This document shows, one piece after another, positions 1 through 6,570 of a stretch of DNA of 22,893 nucleotides. The position numbers and the translations under genes are program-made. The DNA is from JAWXCB01 sp034440455 (GTDB lineage: Bacteria; Bacteroidota; Bacteroidia; Chitinophagales; CAIOSU01): assembly GCA_034440455.1 (NCBI GenBank), contig JAWXCB010000081.1, positions 1-22,893 of the forward strand. Direction: 5' to 3'. The notes below the pieces were generated by a model. It was not told the origin of the DNA and searched no databases. It saw nothing but the letters and a program-made list of their open reading frames with translations. Each line of letters begins with the position of its first letter. Within the stretch, counting starts at the first letter, position 1.

Positions 1-163
1 GATAGAATTATTTGACCGGAAAATCATGGAACAGAAATTAGATTATGTGCACAACAATCCTGTTTCGGCAGGATTTGTCAGCAGCCCGACTGATTGGATA
101 TACAGGAGTGCAAGGGATTATGCAGGCGAAAAGGGATTGCTTGATATTATCCTGTTGGAATGA
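1..163 (+). CDS. REP-associated tyrosine transposase (RAYT / Y1_Tnp family), C-terminal end only
   Basis: The frame is open from base 2 and gives 53 residues before TGA at 161-163. The start lies left of the window. The residues read ...KLDYVHNNPVSAGFV, then DWIYRSARDYAG and GLLDI. This is the characteristic C-terminal tail of Y1 (HUH) transposases of the RAYT/IS200-like group, in which a conserved Y-H-N-P segment is followed by W-x-Y-S-S-A-x-D-Y. These enzymes nick single-stranded DNA at REP palindromes; the catalytic HUH motif and tyrosine would be upstream and cannot be seen. Two REP-like palindromes lie 35 bases after the stop, which supports the family call. Whether the full gene is intact cannot be judged from here. 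Confidence 0.85.
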   Translation, partial: IELFDRKIMEQKLDYVHNNPVSAGFVSSPTDWIYRSARDYAGEKGLLDIILLE

Positions 164-197
164 AATTATTTAAAAAAAAAGTGAGGGTTGCAACAAA

Positions 198-238
198 GTA
201 GCGGACGCTACAGGATGAGAAGTCCAAGCGGACGCTTG
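198..238. repeat. Pair of REP-like palindromes downstream of the RAYT gene
   Basis: Two perfect 14-bp palindromic stems share the same core: GTAGCGGACGCTAC at 198-211 and CAAGCGGACGCTTG at 225-238, separated by 13 bases. Each has six paired bases on each side of a GA centre, and both contain GCGGACGC. The first begins with GTAG, the tetranucleotide that marks classical REP elements recognised by RAYT transposases. They lie 35 bases after the RAYT stop. The arrangement matches a transposase gene flanked by its own REP substrates; that functional link is inference. Confidence 0.65.
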
Positions 239-278
239 AACCATGCTTGTGCTAAGTATATTTTGCTCAAAACCGGAA

Positions 279-488
279 TTTCTTTGACCGAAGTAAAAGT
301 TTTTTGGGTTGAAGTAAAAGTTTCTTTGACCAAAGAAAGAACAGACTTGAACCAATTCGTTTTTCCTTTGACCGAAATAAAAGTTTTTTGGGTTGAAGTA
401 AAACTTTCTTTGACCGAAGTAAAAGTTTATTCGGTCAAGTAAAAAGTTTCTTTGACCGAAGTAGAAGTTTCTTTGGTTAAAGAAAAAG
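279..488 (+). repeat. 21-bp tandem repeat array, ten units
   Basis: Ten consecutive 21-bp units start at 279, 300, 321, 342, 363, 384, 405, 426, 447 and 468 with no register slip. The commonest unit begins TTTCTTTGACCGAAG and ends TAAAAG. Units 2 and 5 carry TTTTTTGGGTTGAAG instead; unit 4 (342) is strongly diverged; unit 7 (426) has TTCGGTCAA, the reverse complement of TTGACCGAA in its neighbours. The length is a multiple of three, so a reading frame runs through part of it, but the resulting peptide is a simple heptad-like repeat and I do not regard it as a gene. The units are adjacent rather than spacer-separated, so this is not a CRISPR. Confidence 0.8.
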
Positions 489-610
489 AGGCTGTAAAGT
501 GATGGCGGATGTTTTATGTCATTAAAATATCAGAATCGCCTGAAATTCGCTCCCTGCAATACTTTCAGCACATTATCTGCGTAATACATACAATACGGGT
601 AATTAACTAC

Positions 611-637
611 ACAGCGATGCGCTCCGCTGTTTTTTTT
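611..637 (+). terminator. Intrinsic terminator-like hairpin
   Basis: ACAGCG at 611-616 pairs perfectly with CGCTGT at 625-630 across an 8-base loop. A run of eight T residues (630-637) follows directly. The shape is that of a Rho-independent terminator on the plus strand. No plus-strand gene precedes it closely: the nearest is the RAYT tail, ~450 bases upstream. It therefore ends either a long RAYT transcript or an unrecognised small RNA. Confidence 0.5.
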
Positions 638-670
638 GTTTATTGATATTGATGCACTTCTGGCATCAGC

Positions 671-714
671 GCTACCAGTAAAAGCGATAAAGAAATGAGG
701 GAAGTACGCGCCAA
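671..714 (+). repeat. 44-nt dispersed repeat, copy 1
   Basis: It starts with GCTACC, has ATAAAGAA in the middle and ends with AGTACGCGCCAA. It aligns without gaps over 44 positions to the reverse complement of 5998-6041, with 33 identities by direct comparison. The terminal 6-mer, the central 8-mer and the final 12-mer are identical in the two copies. The function is unknown. The peptides it could encode are not conserved as an open frame, since this copy has a stop in the frame that is open in copy 2. It is therefore a DNA-level or RNA-level repeat rather than a gene. Confidence 0.65.
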
Positions 715-776
715 ATATTCTTTATTTAAAAAAAATACAGCGTTCAAGGGATGAACAAAATCTTGCGGTGGGTTGT

Positions 777-850
777 GGGCGATACAGGGCTCGAACCTGT
801 GACCCCTACCTTGTCGAGGTAGTGCTCTGAACCAACTGAGCTAATCGCCC
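777..850 (-). tRNA. tRNA-Val (anticodon GAC)
   Basis: On the minus strand a complete cloverleaf folds. The acceptor arms GGGCGAT and ATCGCCC pair over seven bases. The D arm is GCTC/GAGC with G18G19. The anticodon stem is CTACC/GGTAG, the variable region GGGTC, and the T arm ACAGG/CCTGT with loop TTCGAGC. The discriminator base is A (776), and CCA is not encoded. The seven-base anticodon loop is TCGACAA, which puts GAC at positions 34-36, giving valine. Position 33 is C where almost all tRNAs have U. The gene lies downstream of the sugar kinase on the same strand, with its own promoter-like boxes at 860-890. Confidence 0.9.
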
Positions 851-859
851 TTTTGCAGA

Positions 860-890
860 CAAAGATAATGGAATTCGTTTTGCACGTAAA
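860..890 (-). promoter_or_regulatory. Bacteroidota-type promoter for tRNA-Val
   Basis: On the minus strand TATCTTTG (867-860) matches the Bacteroidota -7 consensus TAnnTTTG exactly. TTTA (890-887) lies 19 bases upstream, one mismatch from the -33 TTTG box. The -7 box ends nine bases before the tRNA 5' end, so the primary transcript would have a very short leader. Position, spacing and motif agree; no experimental support is visible. Confidence 0.6.
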
Positions 891-898
891 TGAAGCGT

Positions 899-1741
899 TT
901 AACTGTTACCCGACAAATGATATTGCATTAATCCTTCCATCGGGCTTTTGAGCGTTATCCCTCTTTTCAGCTTCAGCTTTTCCATCACTTCAAATAAGAC
1001 AGTCTGATTGAGGCAGGCAATGGAGCCGATAAAATGTATCGGTAATGTTTGATGTCCTTCATATTTTAAAACGTGCCTTTCTAAAAATTCATGAAACCCA
1101 TCCTGTAGCATATTACAAATGTAGGGGTGTGCATTATTATCCGTCAAAAAACCTGCATAGGATGCCACCACTTGGTTGGGCATGTTTGTTCCGTGAACGG
1201 CATTCAGCACGTGGTCGCGCTGCATATCATGTTTGGCTTCCAATGCTTTCTTTAAATCGGCAGGCATCTCCCGATAAAAATATGCCTGCAACAATTTTCT
1301 GCCGAAGTATCCACCGCTTCCTTCATCGCCCAAAATGAATCCGAGATTCGGCACATTATCAACGATATTGCTGCCGTCATACAAGCAGGTGTTAGAGCCT
1401 GTGCCGATGATACATGTAATTCCAAATGTCTTGCCGCAGGTGGCGCGCGCTGCCGCCAGCAGGTCATGTTCCACTTCGCTTTCCGCGTTTGGAAAAACAG
1501 TTTGCAGCGCATTTTTTACAATTTGCTGTTTGTCGGGCTGCGAAATTCCGGCACCATAGAAAAAAATCTTATCAGGCAACGACTTCAACTGCGGCAAAAG
1601 CTCCGCCTGGATGATTTTTATAATATCCTCTGATGTTTGATAGAACGGATTTGTTCCAGTGGTAAATACGGAGGAGGTATTTCCATTAACAATGATTTCC
1701 CATTGTGTCTTTGTTGAACCACTATCGGCAATTAATAGCAC
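899..1741 (-). CDS. BadF/BadG/BcrA/BcrD-type ATPase, probable N-acetylglucosamine (or amino-sugar) kinase
   Basis: This 280-residue cytoplasmic protein belongs to the ASKHA fold. The phosphate-1 loop DSGSTKT is at residues 6-12, the phosphate-2 loop GTGSNT at 113-118, and GDEGSGG at 138-144. An acidic residue at D93 (EHD) is a candidate catalytic base. This order is typical of the short Bacteroidota BadF-type sugar kinases related to N-acetylglucosamine kinase, which phosphorylate amino sugars recovered from cell-wall turnover; the substrate cannot be fixed from sequence. Translation begins at GTG (1741-1739), and an in-frame TGA (1762-1760) prevents a longer start; ATT at 1744 is the only other nearby option. 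It is divergent from the S41 protease gene, 84 bases away. Confidence 0.85.
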   Translation of the reverse strand: MLLIADSGSTKTQWEIIVNGNTSSVFTTGTNPFYQTSEDIIKIIQAELLPQLKSLPDKIFFYGAGISQPDKQQIVKNALQTVFPNAESEVEHDLLAAARATCGKTFGITCIIGTGSNTCLYDGSNIVDNVPNLGFILGDEGSGGYFGRKLLQAYFYREMPADLKKALEAKHDMQRDHVLNAVHGTNMPNQVVASYAGFLTDNNAHPYICNMLQDGFHEFLERHVLKYEGHQTLPIHFIGSIACLNQTVLFEVMEKLKLKRGITLKSPMEGLMQYHLSGNS

Positions 1742-1825
1742 AATTTTTTTGTTTTGCGCTCAAAAATACAACACCGCCTGTTAGGAGAAGTGTTAACTTG
1801 TGCCGCTAAATTTCTCCCCTTCAAG

Positions 1826-3442
1826 ATGCCGGATAAAAAATTGAATTTTCTGCTCCCTCTCCTGCTTTCATTAGTTGTCGCAGCGGGAATGATTGTCGGA
1901 TTTAAGCTGCGCGAATCCTCCTGGAGCAAACGCCCGATGGTGGATAGAATGGATTACAGCCGTCTGGATGAAATCCTGAATATCGTTGACTCAAAATATG
2001 TTGATACCGTTAATTCAGAAAAGGCAATTAACAAGTTGATTGAAAGCATACTCAACCAACTTGACCCTCACTCCTTTTATATTGCCGCTTCCGAATTGAA
2101 TGAAGTGAACGAAGGGCTGGAGGGAAACTTTGAAGGCATTGGCGTGGAGTTTTATATTCTGCGTGACACCATCATTGTGGTGTCGCCCATTTCAGGCGGT
2201 CCTTCGGAGGCGCTCGGTATTCTTTCAGGCGATAAAATTATTCTGATTGATGATTCTTTAGTGGCTGGAAAAAAAATCACGAATAACGATGTGGTGAAAA
2301 AACTGCGCGGCAAAAAAGGAACACAAGTAAAAGTGAGCATCGCCCGCAGGAATGAAAAAGAGTTGCTTGATTTTGAAATCACCCGCGATAAAATTCCCAT
2401 TACAAGTGTTGATGCAGGGTATATGATTGATAAAGAAACCGGCTACATCAAAATCAGTCGCTTTAGTGCAAATACTTATGAAGAGTTCATGGCTGAATTA
2501 AATGAACTGCACGATGCCCACATGCAAAACCTAATCATTGACCTGCGCCAGAATCCCGGTGGCTACCTGAATGCCGCTACAATGATTGCCGATGAACTGC
2601 TTGACAATAAAAAACTACTCGTTTACACTGAAGGCAAAGCATATAAGCGCAAAGAATATCTCGCGCAAATGGAAGGGCTGTTTGAAAATGGCAACCTCGC
2701 AATTATAATTGATGAAGGTTCTGCATCTGCCAGCGAAATTCTTGCAGGCGCAGTGCAGGATTGGGACAGAGGAATCATCACCGGCAGGCGTTCGTTCGGC
2801 AAAGGTTTAGTGCAGGAGCAATACAACCTGCGCGATGGCTCCGCGTTGCGACTCACCGTAGCGCGCTACTTCACTCCCAGCGGACGCAGTATTCAGAAAC
2901 CATACGATAACGGCAATGAGAACTACGACCTTGAAATTGCAGCCCGCTACGAACATGGCGAACACCTCAGCAAAGACAGTATCCATGTGCAGGATTCCAT
3001 TCAATATTTCACTTCAAAGGGGAAAGTAGTGTATGGCGGTGGAGGCATCATGCCCGATGTTTTTATCCCGCTTGATTCGCTCAATAATTATAAACAGCTT
3101 GCCAAAGTGCGCGTCCACATTCCCGAATTCATCTATGATTATTTCTCCGAAAATTCAGATAGCTACAAGCAATATGCTACGCTTGCCGATTTTATGAGCC
3201 GCTACATAGTTTCTGATGCAATCTATCAGCAGTTCATTTCACTTCCAAAACTTAAAGAAGAAGGGCTGAAACCTGAAGAGGTTGCTGCGATACAAGGCGA
3301 CATCAAAACAATGCTCAAGGCTTATATCGCCCGCCAACTTTGGAAAAATGATGGCTTCTATGCTGTCATTAATACAATGGATAAAACTTTTCTCAAAACA
3401 CTGGAAATTGTTAAAAATCCTGAGAGCATTGCTGCGAATTGA
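1826..3442 (+). CDS. C-terminal processing peptidase, S41 family (Ctp), membrane-anchored
   Basis: The protein has 538 residues from ATG 1826. This start puts a hydrophobic signal/anchor (about residues 7-27) at the N-terminus, whereas the longer open frame back to TTG 1754 adds a tail with no family resemblance. A PDZ domain lies at about 80-180 (GNFEGIGVEF, SGDKIILIDD). The S41 protease core follows, with the nucleophile Ser301 in SASE and Lys326 in SFGKG exactly 25 residues later, the usual Ser-Lys dyad spacing. The segment DLRQNPGG is also typical. These enzymes trim or degrade periplasmic proteins from their C-termini. The roughly 150-residue tail after the core contains a long helical stretch, as in many Bacteroidota Ctp proteins. 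It converges with the YjbQ gene, 14 bases away. Confidence 0.93.
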   Translation: MPDKKLNFLLPLLLSLVVAAGMIVGFKLRESSWSKRPMVDRMDYSRLDEILNIVDSKYVDTVNSEKAINKLIESILNQLDPHSFYIAASELNEVNEGLEGNFEGIGVEFYILRDTIIVVSPISGGPSEALGILSGDKIILIDDSLVAGKKITNNDVVKKLRGKKGTQVKVSIARRNEKELLDFEITRDKIPITSVDAGYMIDKETGYIKISRFSANTYEEFMAELNELHDAHMQNLIIDLRQNPGGYLNAATMIADELLDNKKLLVYTEGKAYKRKEYLAQMEGLFENGNLAIIIDEGSASASEILAGAVQDWDRGIITGRRSFGKGLVQEQYNLRDGSALRLTVARYFTPSGRSIQKPYDNGNENYDLEIAARYEHGEHLSKDSIHVQDSIQYFTSKGKVVYGGGGIMPDVFIPLDSLNNYKQLAKVRVHIPEFIYDYFSENSDSYKQYATLADFMSRYIVSDAIYQQFISLPKLKEEGLKPEEVAAIQGDIKTMLKAYIARQLWKNDGFYAVINTMDKTFLKTLEIVKNPESIAAN

Positions 3443-3456
3443 TGGAGAAAATATTC

Positions 3457-3867
3457 TCACGAATATACCGTCACCGTCAATTCCCTTCTCCCTCCCCTAT
3501 TCCTGAATTCGCAGAGATAAATTCCTTGCCACGTTCCTAAATCAAGTTTCCGGTTAGCTACCGGAATTGTTACAGATGAGCCAACCAATGACGATTTAAT
3601 ATGCGCGGGCATATCATCGCTGCCTTCCAAGTCATGCTTGTAATACGATTCGTTTTCTTTCACGAGATGATTAAACACGCTTTCAAAATCATGCCGCACG
3701 GTGGGGTCGGCATTTTCATTAATCGTTAATCCCGCAGATGTATGTTTGATGAACACATGCAGCAAACCTTTCTCCGGCAGTTTTTTTATTGGCTCCAGCA
3801 AAAAGCCTGTGATTAAATGAAATCCCCTGCTGAATTCAGGGAGTATGATTTTATATTGCTCAATCAT
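3457..3867 (-). CDS. YjbQ / UPF0047 family protein (secondary thiamine-phosphate synthase-like)
   Basis: The protein has 136 residues, the usual length for this single-domain family. Hallmarks visible are HVFIKHTSAGLTINENADP around residues 37-55, HDLEGSDDMPAHIK at 78-91, and LGTWQGIYLCEFR near 110-122. The conserved His and Glu residues form the trimeric active site. The family has weak thiamine-phosphate synthase activity in E. coli, but its physiological role is unsettled. Its start (ATG, 3867) is divergent from the ABC exporter start at 3906, so the two share a 38-base regulatory gap. Its 3' end converges with the S41 protease. Confidence 0.93.
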   Translation of the reverse strand: MIEQYKIILPEFSRGFHLITGFLLEPIKKLPEKGLLHVFIKHTSAGLTINENADPTVRHDFESVFNHLVKENESYYKHDLEGSDDMPAHIKSSLVGSSVTIPVANRKLDLGTWQGIYLCEFRNRGGRRELTVTVYS

Positions 3868-3905
3868 CGGGTGGTTGAATAGAACGTAATTTTAGCAATC
3901 CTTTC

Positions 3906-5735
3906 ATGAAGAACGAAATTCCGCCCTCGACAAACGGCACACAAAAAACAGAAGAACCAAAAAAGCGCATCCGCTGGGCTGATATTAAAAAAAGCTACGC
4001 CATTTTTCACTTTGCCGCTCCCTACAAAAATGATTTTATCATTGGCTTAGTTGTGCTCATGCTTTCAAGCGTCACAGTGCTTACCTTTCCTTATGTAACG
4101 GGCAAATTAGTAGATGCCGCCACCGGAAAAACAGAATGGTGGCTGGGCGATATTAATAAGATTGCCGCAGGTCTCATTGGCGTGTTGCTTTTACAGGGCG
4201 TGTTCTCTTATTGGCGCGTCATGCTGTTTGCGCGTGTAAGCGAATATGCTATGGGAGATATTCGCAAAGCATTATTTGCAAAAATTCTTACGCTTCCCAT
4301 TCCATTTTTTGAGCAAAGGCGCGTAGGCGAATTGGTGAGCCGCATCACTACTGATGTCACGCAGTTACAAGATACTATCTCGCTCACGCTTGCGGAATTT
4401 TTGCGGCAAATCGCCACGTTAATTGTGGGAGTAGCGGTAATCTTTATCACATCTCCCAAATTATCTTTAATGATGTTAGCGACCTACCCGATTTTAATTG
4501 TAGTTGCTGTGATTTTCGGCAAATACATTCGCAAACTTTCCAAGCAAACGCAAGACGCGCTTGCTGATTCAAACGTGGTGGTGCAAGAAACTTTTCAATC
4601 AGTGAATATTGTGAAAGCATTCACCAATGAGTTGTTTGAAAGCAGGCGGTTTGACAAATCCATTCAAAGCGTGGTTGATTTTGCGATGAAATCCGCCCGC
4701 TACCGCGCAGCGTTCATCACCTTCATCATTTTCGGTTTATTTGGCGGCATCGTGCTGGTGTTGTGGTATGGAGCGATGCTTGTTAGCCGGGGCGAAATGA
4801 CCATCGGTGAACTCACGGCATTTGTGCTTTATACAATGTTTATAGGAGGCGCTGTGGGCGGCATGGGCGAAGTGTATAGCAAGATTCAAAAAACAATTGG
4901 CGCGTCAGAACGCTTGCAGGAGCTATTACTCGAAGAACCGGAGCCGAATCTGAATTTGAGCAAACAACCTGCGCAGAAATTGCGCGGGGAAATAAAGTTT
5001 GAGGGAATTACCTTCTCCTATCCCTCGCGCAAAGACATTGCCGTGCTGAAAAATATTTCCTTTCACATTAAAAAGGGCGAGCGGGTTGCATTAGTAGGTC
5101 CGAGTGGCGCGGGTAAGTCAACCATCATCCAGTTGCTTGCGCGTTTTCACAAGGCAGATTCCGGAAATATTTTTGTGGATGAAAAAAATGCCACCGATTA
5201 TTCGTTGAGCGAGTTGCGCAAAAACATCGGCATTGTTCCGCAGGATGTGATTCTGTTTGGTGGCACAATTCGCGAGAATATCGCTTACGGGAATCCGGAC
5301 GCTTCTGAAGATGAAATTCTTGCAGCCGCAGAAAAGGCGAATGCGATGGAATTCATTCGCACATTTCCGCAAAAACTTGATACCATCGTGGGTGAACGAG
5401 GCGTGAAACTTTCCGGTGGTCAAAAGCAGCGCATCGCAATCGCACGCGCAATTTTAAAAGACCCCGCAATTCTTGTTTTGGATGAAGCCACAAGTTCGCT
5501 TGATTCGGCTTCTGAGGCATTAGTGCAGGAGGCTTTGGAAGAATTAATGAAAGGACGCACCAGCATCATCATCGCACATAGGCTTTCCACAATCCGCAAA
5601 GCTGATAATATTTTCGTGTTAAATAAAAGCGAGTTAACTGAGCAAGGCTCGCATGATGAATTGATGAAAAACGAAGCGGGATTATATCGCCATTTAGTTC
5701 ACCTGCAATTCACCCTTCAGAGTGAACAGATGTAA
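3906..5735 (+). CDS. ABC exporter, fused transmembrane and ATP-binding domains (MsbA/BmrA type)
   Basis: This 609-residue half-transporter would act as a homodimer in the inner membrane. After a charged, soluble N-terminus (~45 residues), about six membrane segments occupy residues ~45-330. The coupling region is followed by the nucleotide-binding domain: Walker A GPSGAGKST at 398-406 (Lys404), signature LSGGQ at 502-506, Walker B LVLDE with Asp526/Glu527, and switch His558 in IAHRLSTI. All catalytic residues are present. The substrate cannot be read from sequence; relatives export lipids, drugs or peptides. The last 26 bases overlap the end of a small convergent frame. Confidence 0.95.
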   Translation: MKNEIPPSTNGTQKTEEPKKRIRWADIKKSYAIFHFAAPYKNDFIIGLVVLMLSSVTVLTFPYVTGKLVDAATGKTEWWLGDINKIAAGLIGVLLLQGVFSYWRVMLFARVSEYAMGDIRKALFAKILTLPIPFFEQRRVGELVSRITTDVTQLQDTISLTLAEFLRQIATLIVGVAVIFITSPKLSLMMLATYPILIVVAVIFGKYIRKLSKQTQDALADSNVVVQETFQSVNIVKAFTNELFESRRFDKSIQSVVDFAMKSARYRAAFITFIIFGLFGGIVLVLWYGAMLVSRGEMTIGELTAFVLYTMFIGGAVGGMGEVYSKIQKTIGASERLQELLLEEPEPNLNLSKQPAQKLRGEIKFEGITFSYPSRKDIAVLKNISFHIKKGERVALVGPSGAGKSTIIQLLARFHKADSGNIFVDEKNATDYSLSELRKNIGIVPQDVILFGGTIRENIAYGNPDASEDEILAAAEKANAMEFIRTFPQKLDTIVGERGVKLSGGQKQRIAIARAILKDPAILVLDEATSSLDSASEALVQEALEELMKGRTSIIIAHRLSTIRKADNIFVLNKSELTEQGSHDELMKNEAGLYRHLVHLQFTLQSEQM

Positions 5736-5913
5736 CAGGCTTGTTCGCTTTTTGTGAACAGGAGTTTCCATAAATGGCGATGGAAAGCAGAAACGCCATA
5801 AAAACCAACGATACCCAAAACTTCTTTTCTACAATACATTTTTTGCCCCGCTCTGTTATGATAACAAGTGCGTGCAGGAAAAAGAAAGCAACTAAAAGGA
5901 TTACGCCTACCAT
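5710..5913 (-). CDS. Possible small membrane protein, two predicted transmembrane segments
   Basis: This 67-residue open frame has two hydrophobic stretches, about residues 2-19 (VGVILLVAFFFLHALVII) and 32-48 (FWVSLVFMAFLLSIAIY), joined by a basic linker TERGKKCIVEKK. The hydrophobic pattern and the lack of a better plus-strand alternative suggest a real inner-membrane hairpin protein. I do not recognise a family. It overlaps the 3' end of the ABC exporter gene by 26 bases in convergent orientation, which is compatible with a genuine tail-to-tail pair. There is no clear promoter or ribosome site, so it remains a hypothetical gene. Confidence 0.4.
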   Translation of the reverse strand: MVGVILLVAFFFLHALVIITERGKKCIVEKKFWVSLVFMAFLLSIAIYGNSCSQKANKPVTSVHSEG

Positions 5914-5997
5914 AGATGAAAGTTTGTTCTATTCATCTACGCAGATTCGGAAAGAATGTTGCGCCAATTCTATGATGAATGATAAATAGTTTGTGAG

Positions 5998-6041
5998 TTG
6001 GCGCGTACTCATCCCGCTTCTTTATTGCGTTCATCGGTAGC
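5998..6041 (-). repeat. 44-nt dispersed repeat, copy 2
   Basis: Read on the minus strand it begins GCTACC, contains ATAAAGAA and ends AGTACGCGCCAA, like copy 1 at 671-714. It has the same length with no gaps and 33 of 44 identical positions. TTGGCGC at 5998-6004 also forms a 7-bp inverted pair with GCGCCAA at 5961-5967, which could fold the neighbouring sequence. The short minus-strand open frame through this copy is broken by a stop in copy 1, so it is not treated as a gene. Confidence 0.65.
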
Positions 6042-6059
6042 CCGCCCGGATGGATTCCC

Positions 6060-6100
6060 CGCCAGAATGATTTTGTAAGGCTGGCGTTCGGACGGACGCC
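6060..6100. repeat. Overlapping GC-rich hairpins next to dispersed repeat copy 2
   Basis: CGCCAG (6060-6065) pairs with CTGGCG (6081-6086), and GGCGT (6083-6087) pairs with ACGCC (6096-6100). The two stems share bases, so only one can form at a time. The stretch 6040-6110 is more G+C-rich than its surroundings and non-coding. It probably belongs to the same repetitive intergenic block as the 44-nt repeat. No function is visible. Confidence 0.4.
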
Positions 6101-6190
6101 CATTGGAGAAAGCGCAGAGTTATCTATTACAAGGAGCAAGCCGTCTGCATCACACAGTACTTTCCCTTATTTTCTTGCGATAATTGTAAA

Positions 6191-6430
6191 GTGGAAAATG
6201 CAAACCTGACACCTGACCCGCAATTGCTTTTGAAATTGGTGAACATGCAAATGCCCTTTGGCAAATTCAAAGGCGTATTGTTGTGCAACCTTCCTATGTT
6301 CTATCTGGAATGGTTTCAGCGAAAAGGATTTCCGCAAGGCAAGCTTGGAATCTTGCTGCAAACAATGTATGAGATTAAGCTGAACGGGCTTGAATTTCTG
6401 TTGGAGCCGTTAAAAGAAAAACAGCAATAG
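6191..6430 (+). CDS. DUF3820 family protein
   Basis: The 79-residue protein carries the single diagnostic block of this family: MPFGKFKGVLLCNLPMFYLE, then WFQRKGFPQGKLG and YEIKLNGLEFLLEPL. It is short, soluble and has no signal peptide. The family is widespread in Bacteroidota and Proteobacteria; its biochemical role is unknown, although it has been described as a putative quorum-sensing-regulated virulence factor. GTG 6191 is the likely start because no in-frame ATG precedes the block; the next Met codons (near residues 19-21) would leave only the conserved core. Confidence 0.85.
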   Translation: MENANLTPDPQLLLKLVNMQMPFGKFKGVLLCNLPMFYLEWFQRKGFPQGKLGILLQTMYEIKLNGLEFLLEPLKEKQQ

Positions 6431-6570
6431 CGTTCTTTTTGAATTGAAAGTTCTCTTTTCTGAGTTCATTGAAGGAGAATGTGAAATCGCACCATGACCA
6501 TTTTAAGAGGAACCTAACTAAATAATCCAACCATTCCGTTCGTTAAACCATTTCTATTCAACCAATCCAC

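Larger units (their letters stand above)
164..776. other. Gene-free interval with repeats between the RAYT tail and tRNA-Val
   Basis: No convincing protein gene is present in these ~610 bases. They hold the REP-like palindromes (198-238), the 21-bp array (279-488), an A+T-rich stretch with no recognised content (489-610), a terminator-like hairpin (611-637), and one copy of the 44-nt dispersed repeat (671-714). The remainder (715-776) is A-rich and unassigned. The density of repeats next to a transposase suggests an insertion-tolerant spacer. Confidence 0.7.

Noticed and set aside
188..442. Open frame encoding SLTEVKVFWVEVKV-type repeats
   Set aside because: It is the translation of the 21-bp tandem array. 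The period is a multiple of three, so a frame stays open without selection, and the frame starts inside the REP-like palindrome region.
279..488. Possible CRISPR array
   Set aside because: The repeated units are directly adjacent, with no unique spacers between conserved repeats, and no cas gene is nearby.
1754..1825. Longer start (TTG 1754) for the S41 protease
   Set aside because: The extra 24 residues precede a good N-terminal signal/anchor starting at ATG 1826 and have no family-like features.
5933..6139. Minus-strand 68-codon frame
   Set aside because: It runs through the 44-nt dispersed repeat and GC-rich hairpins. The other copy of the repeat has a stop in the corresponding frame.
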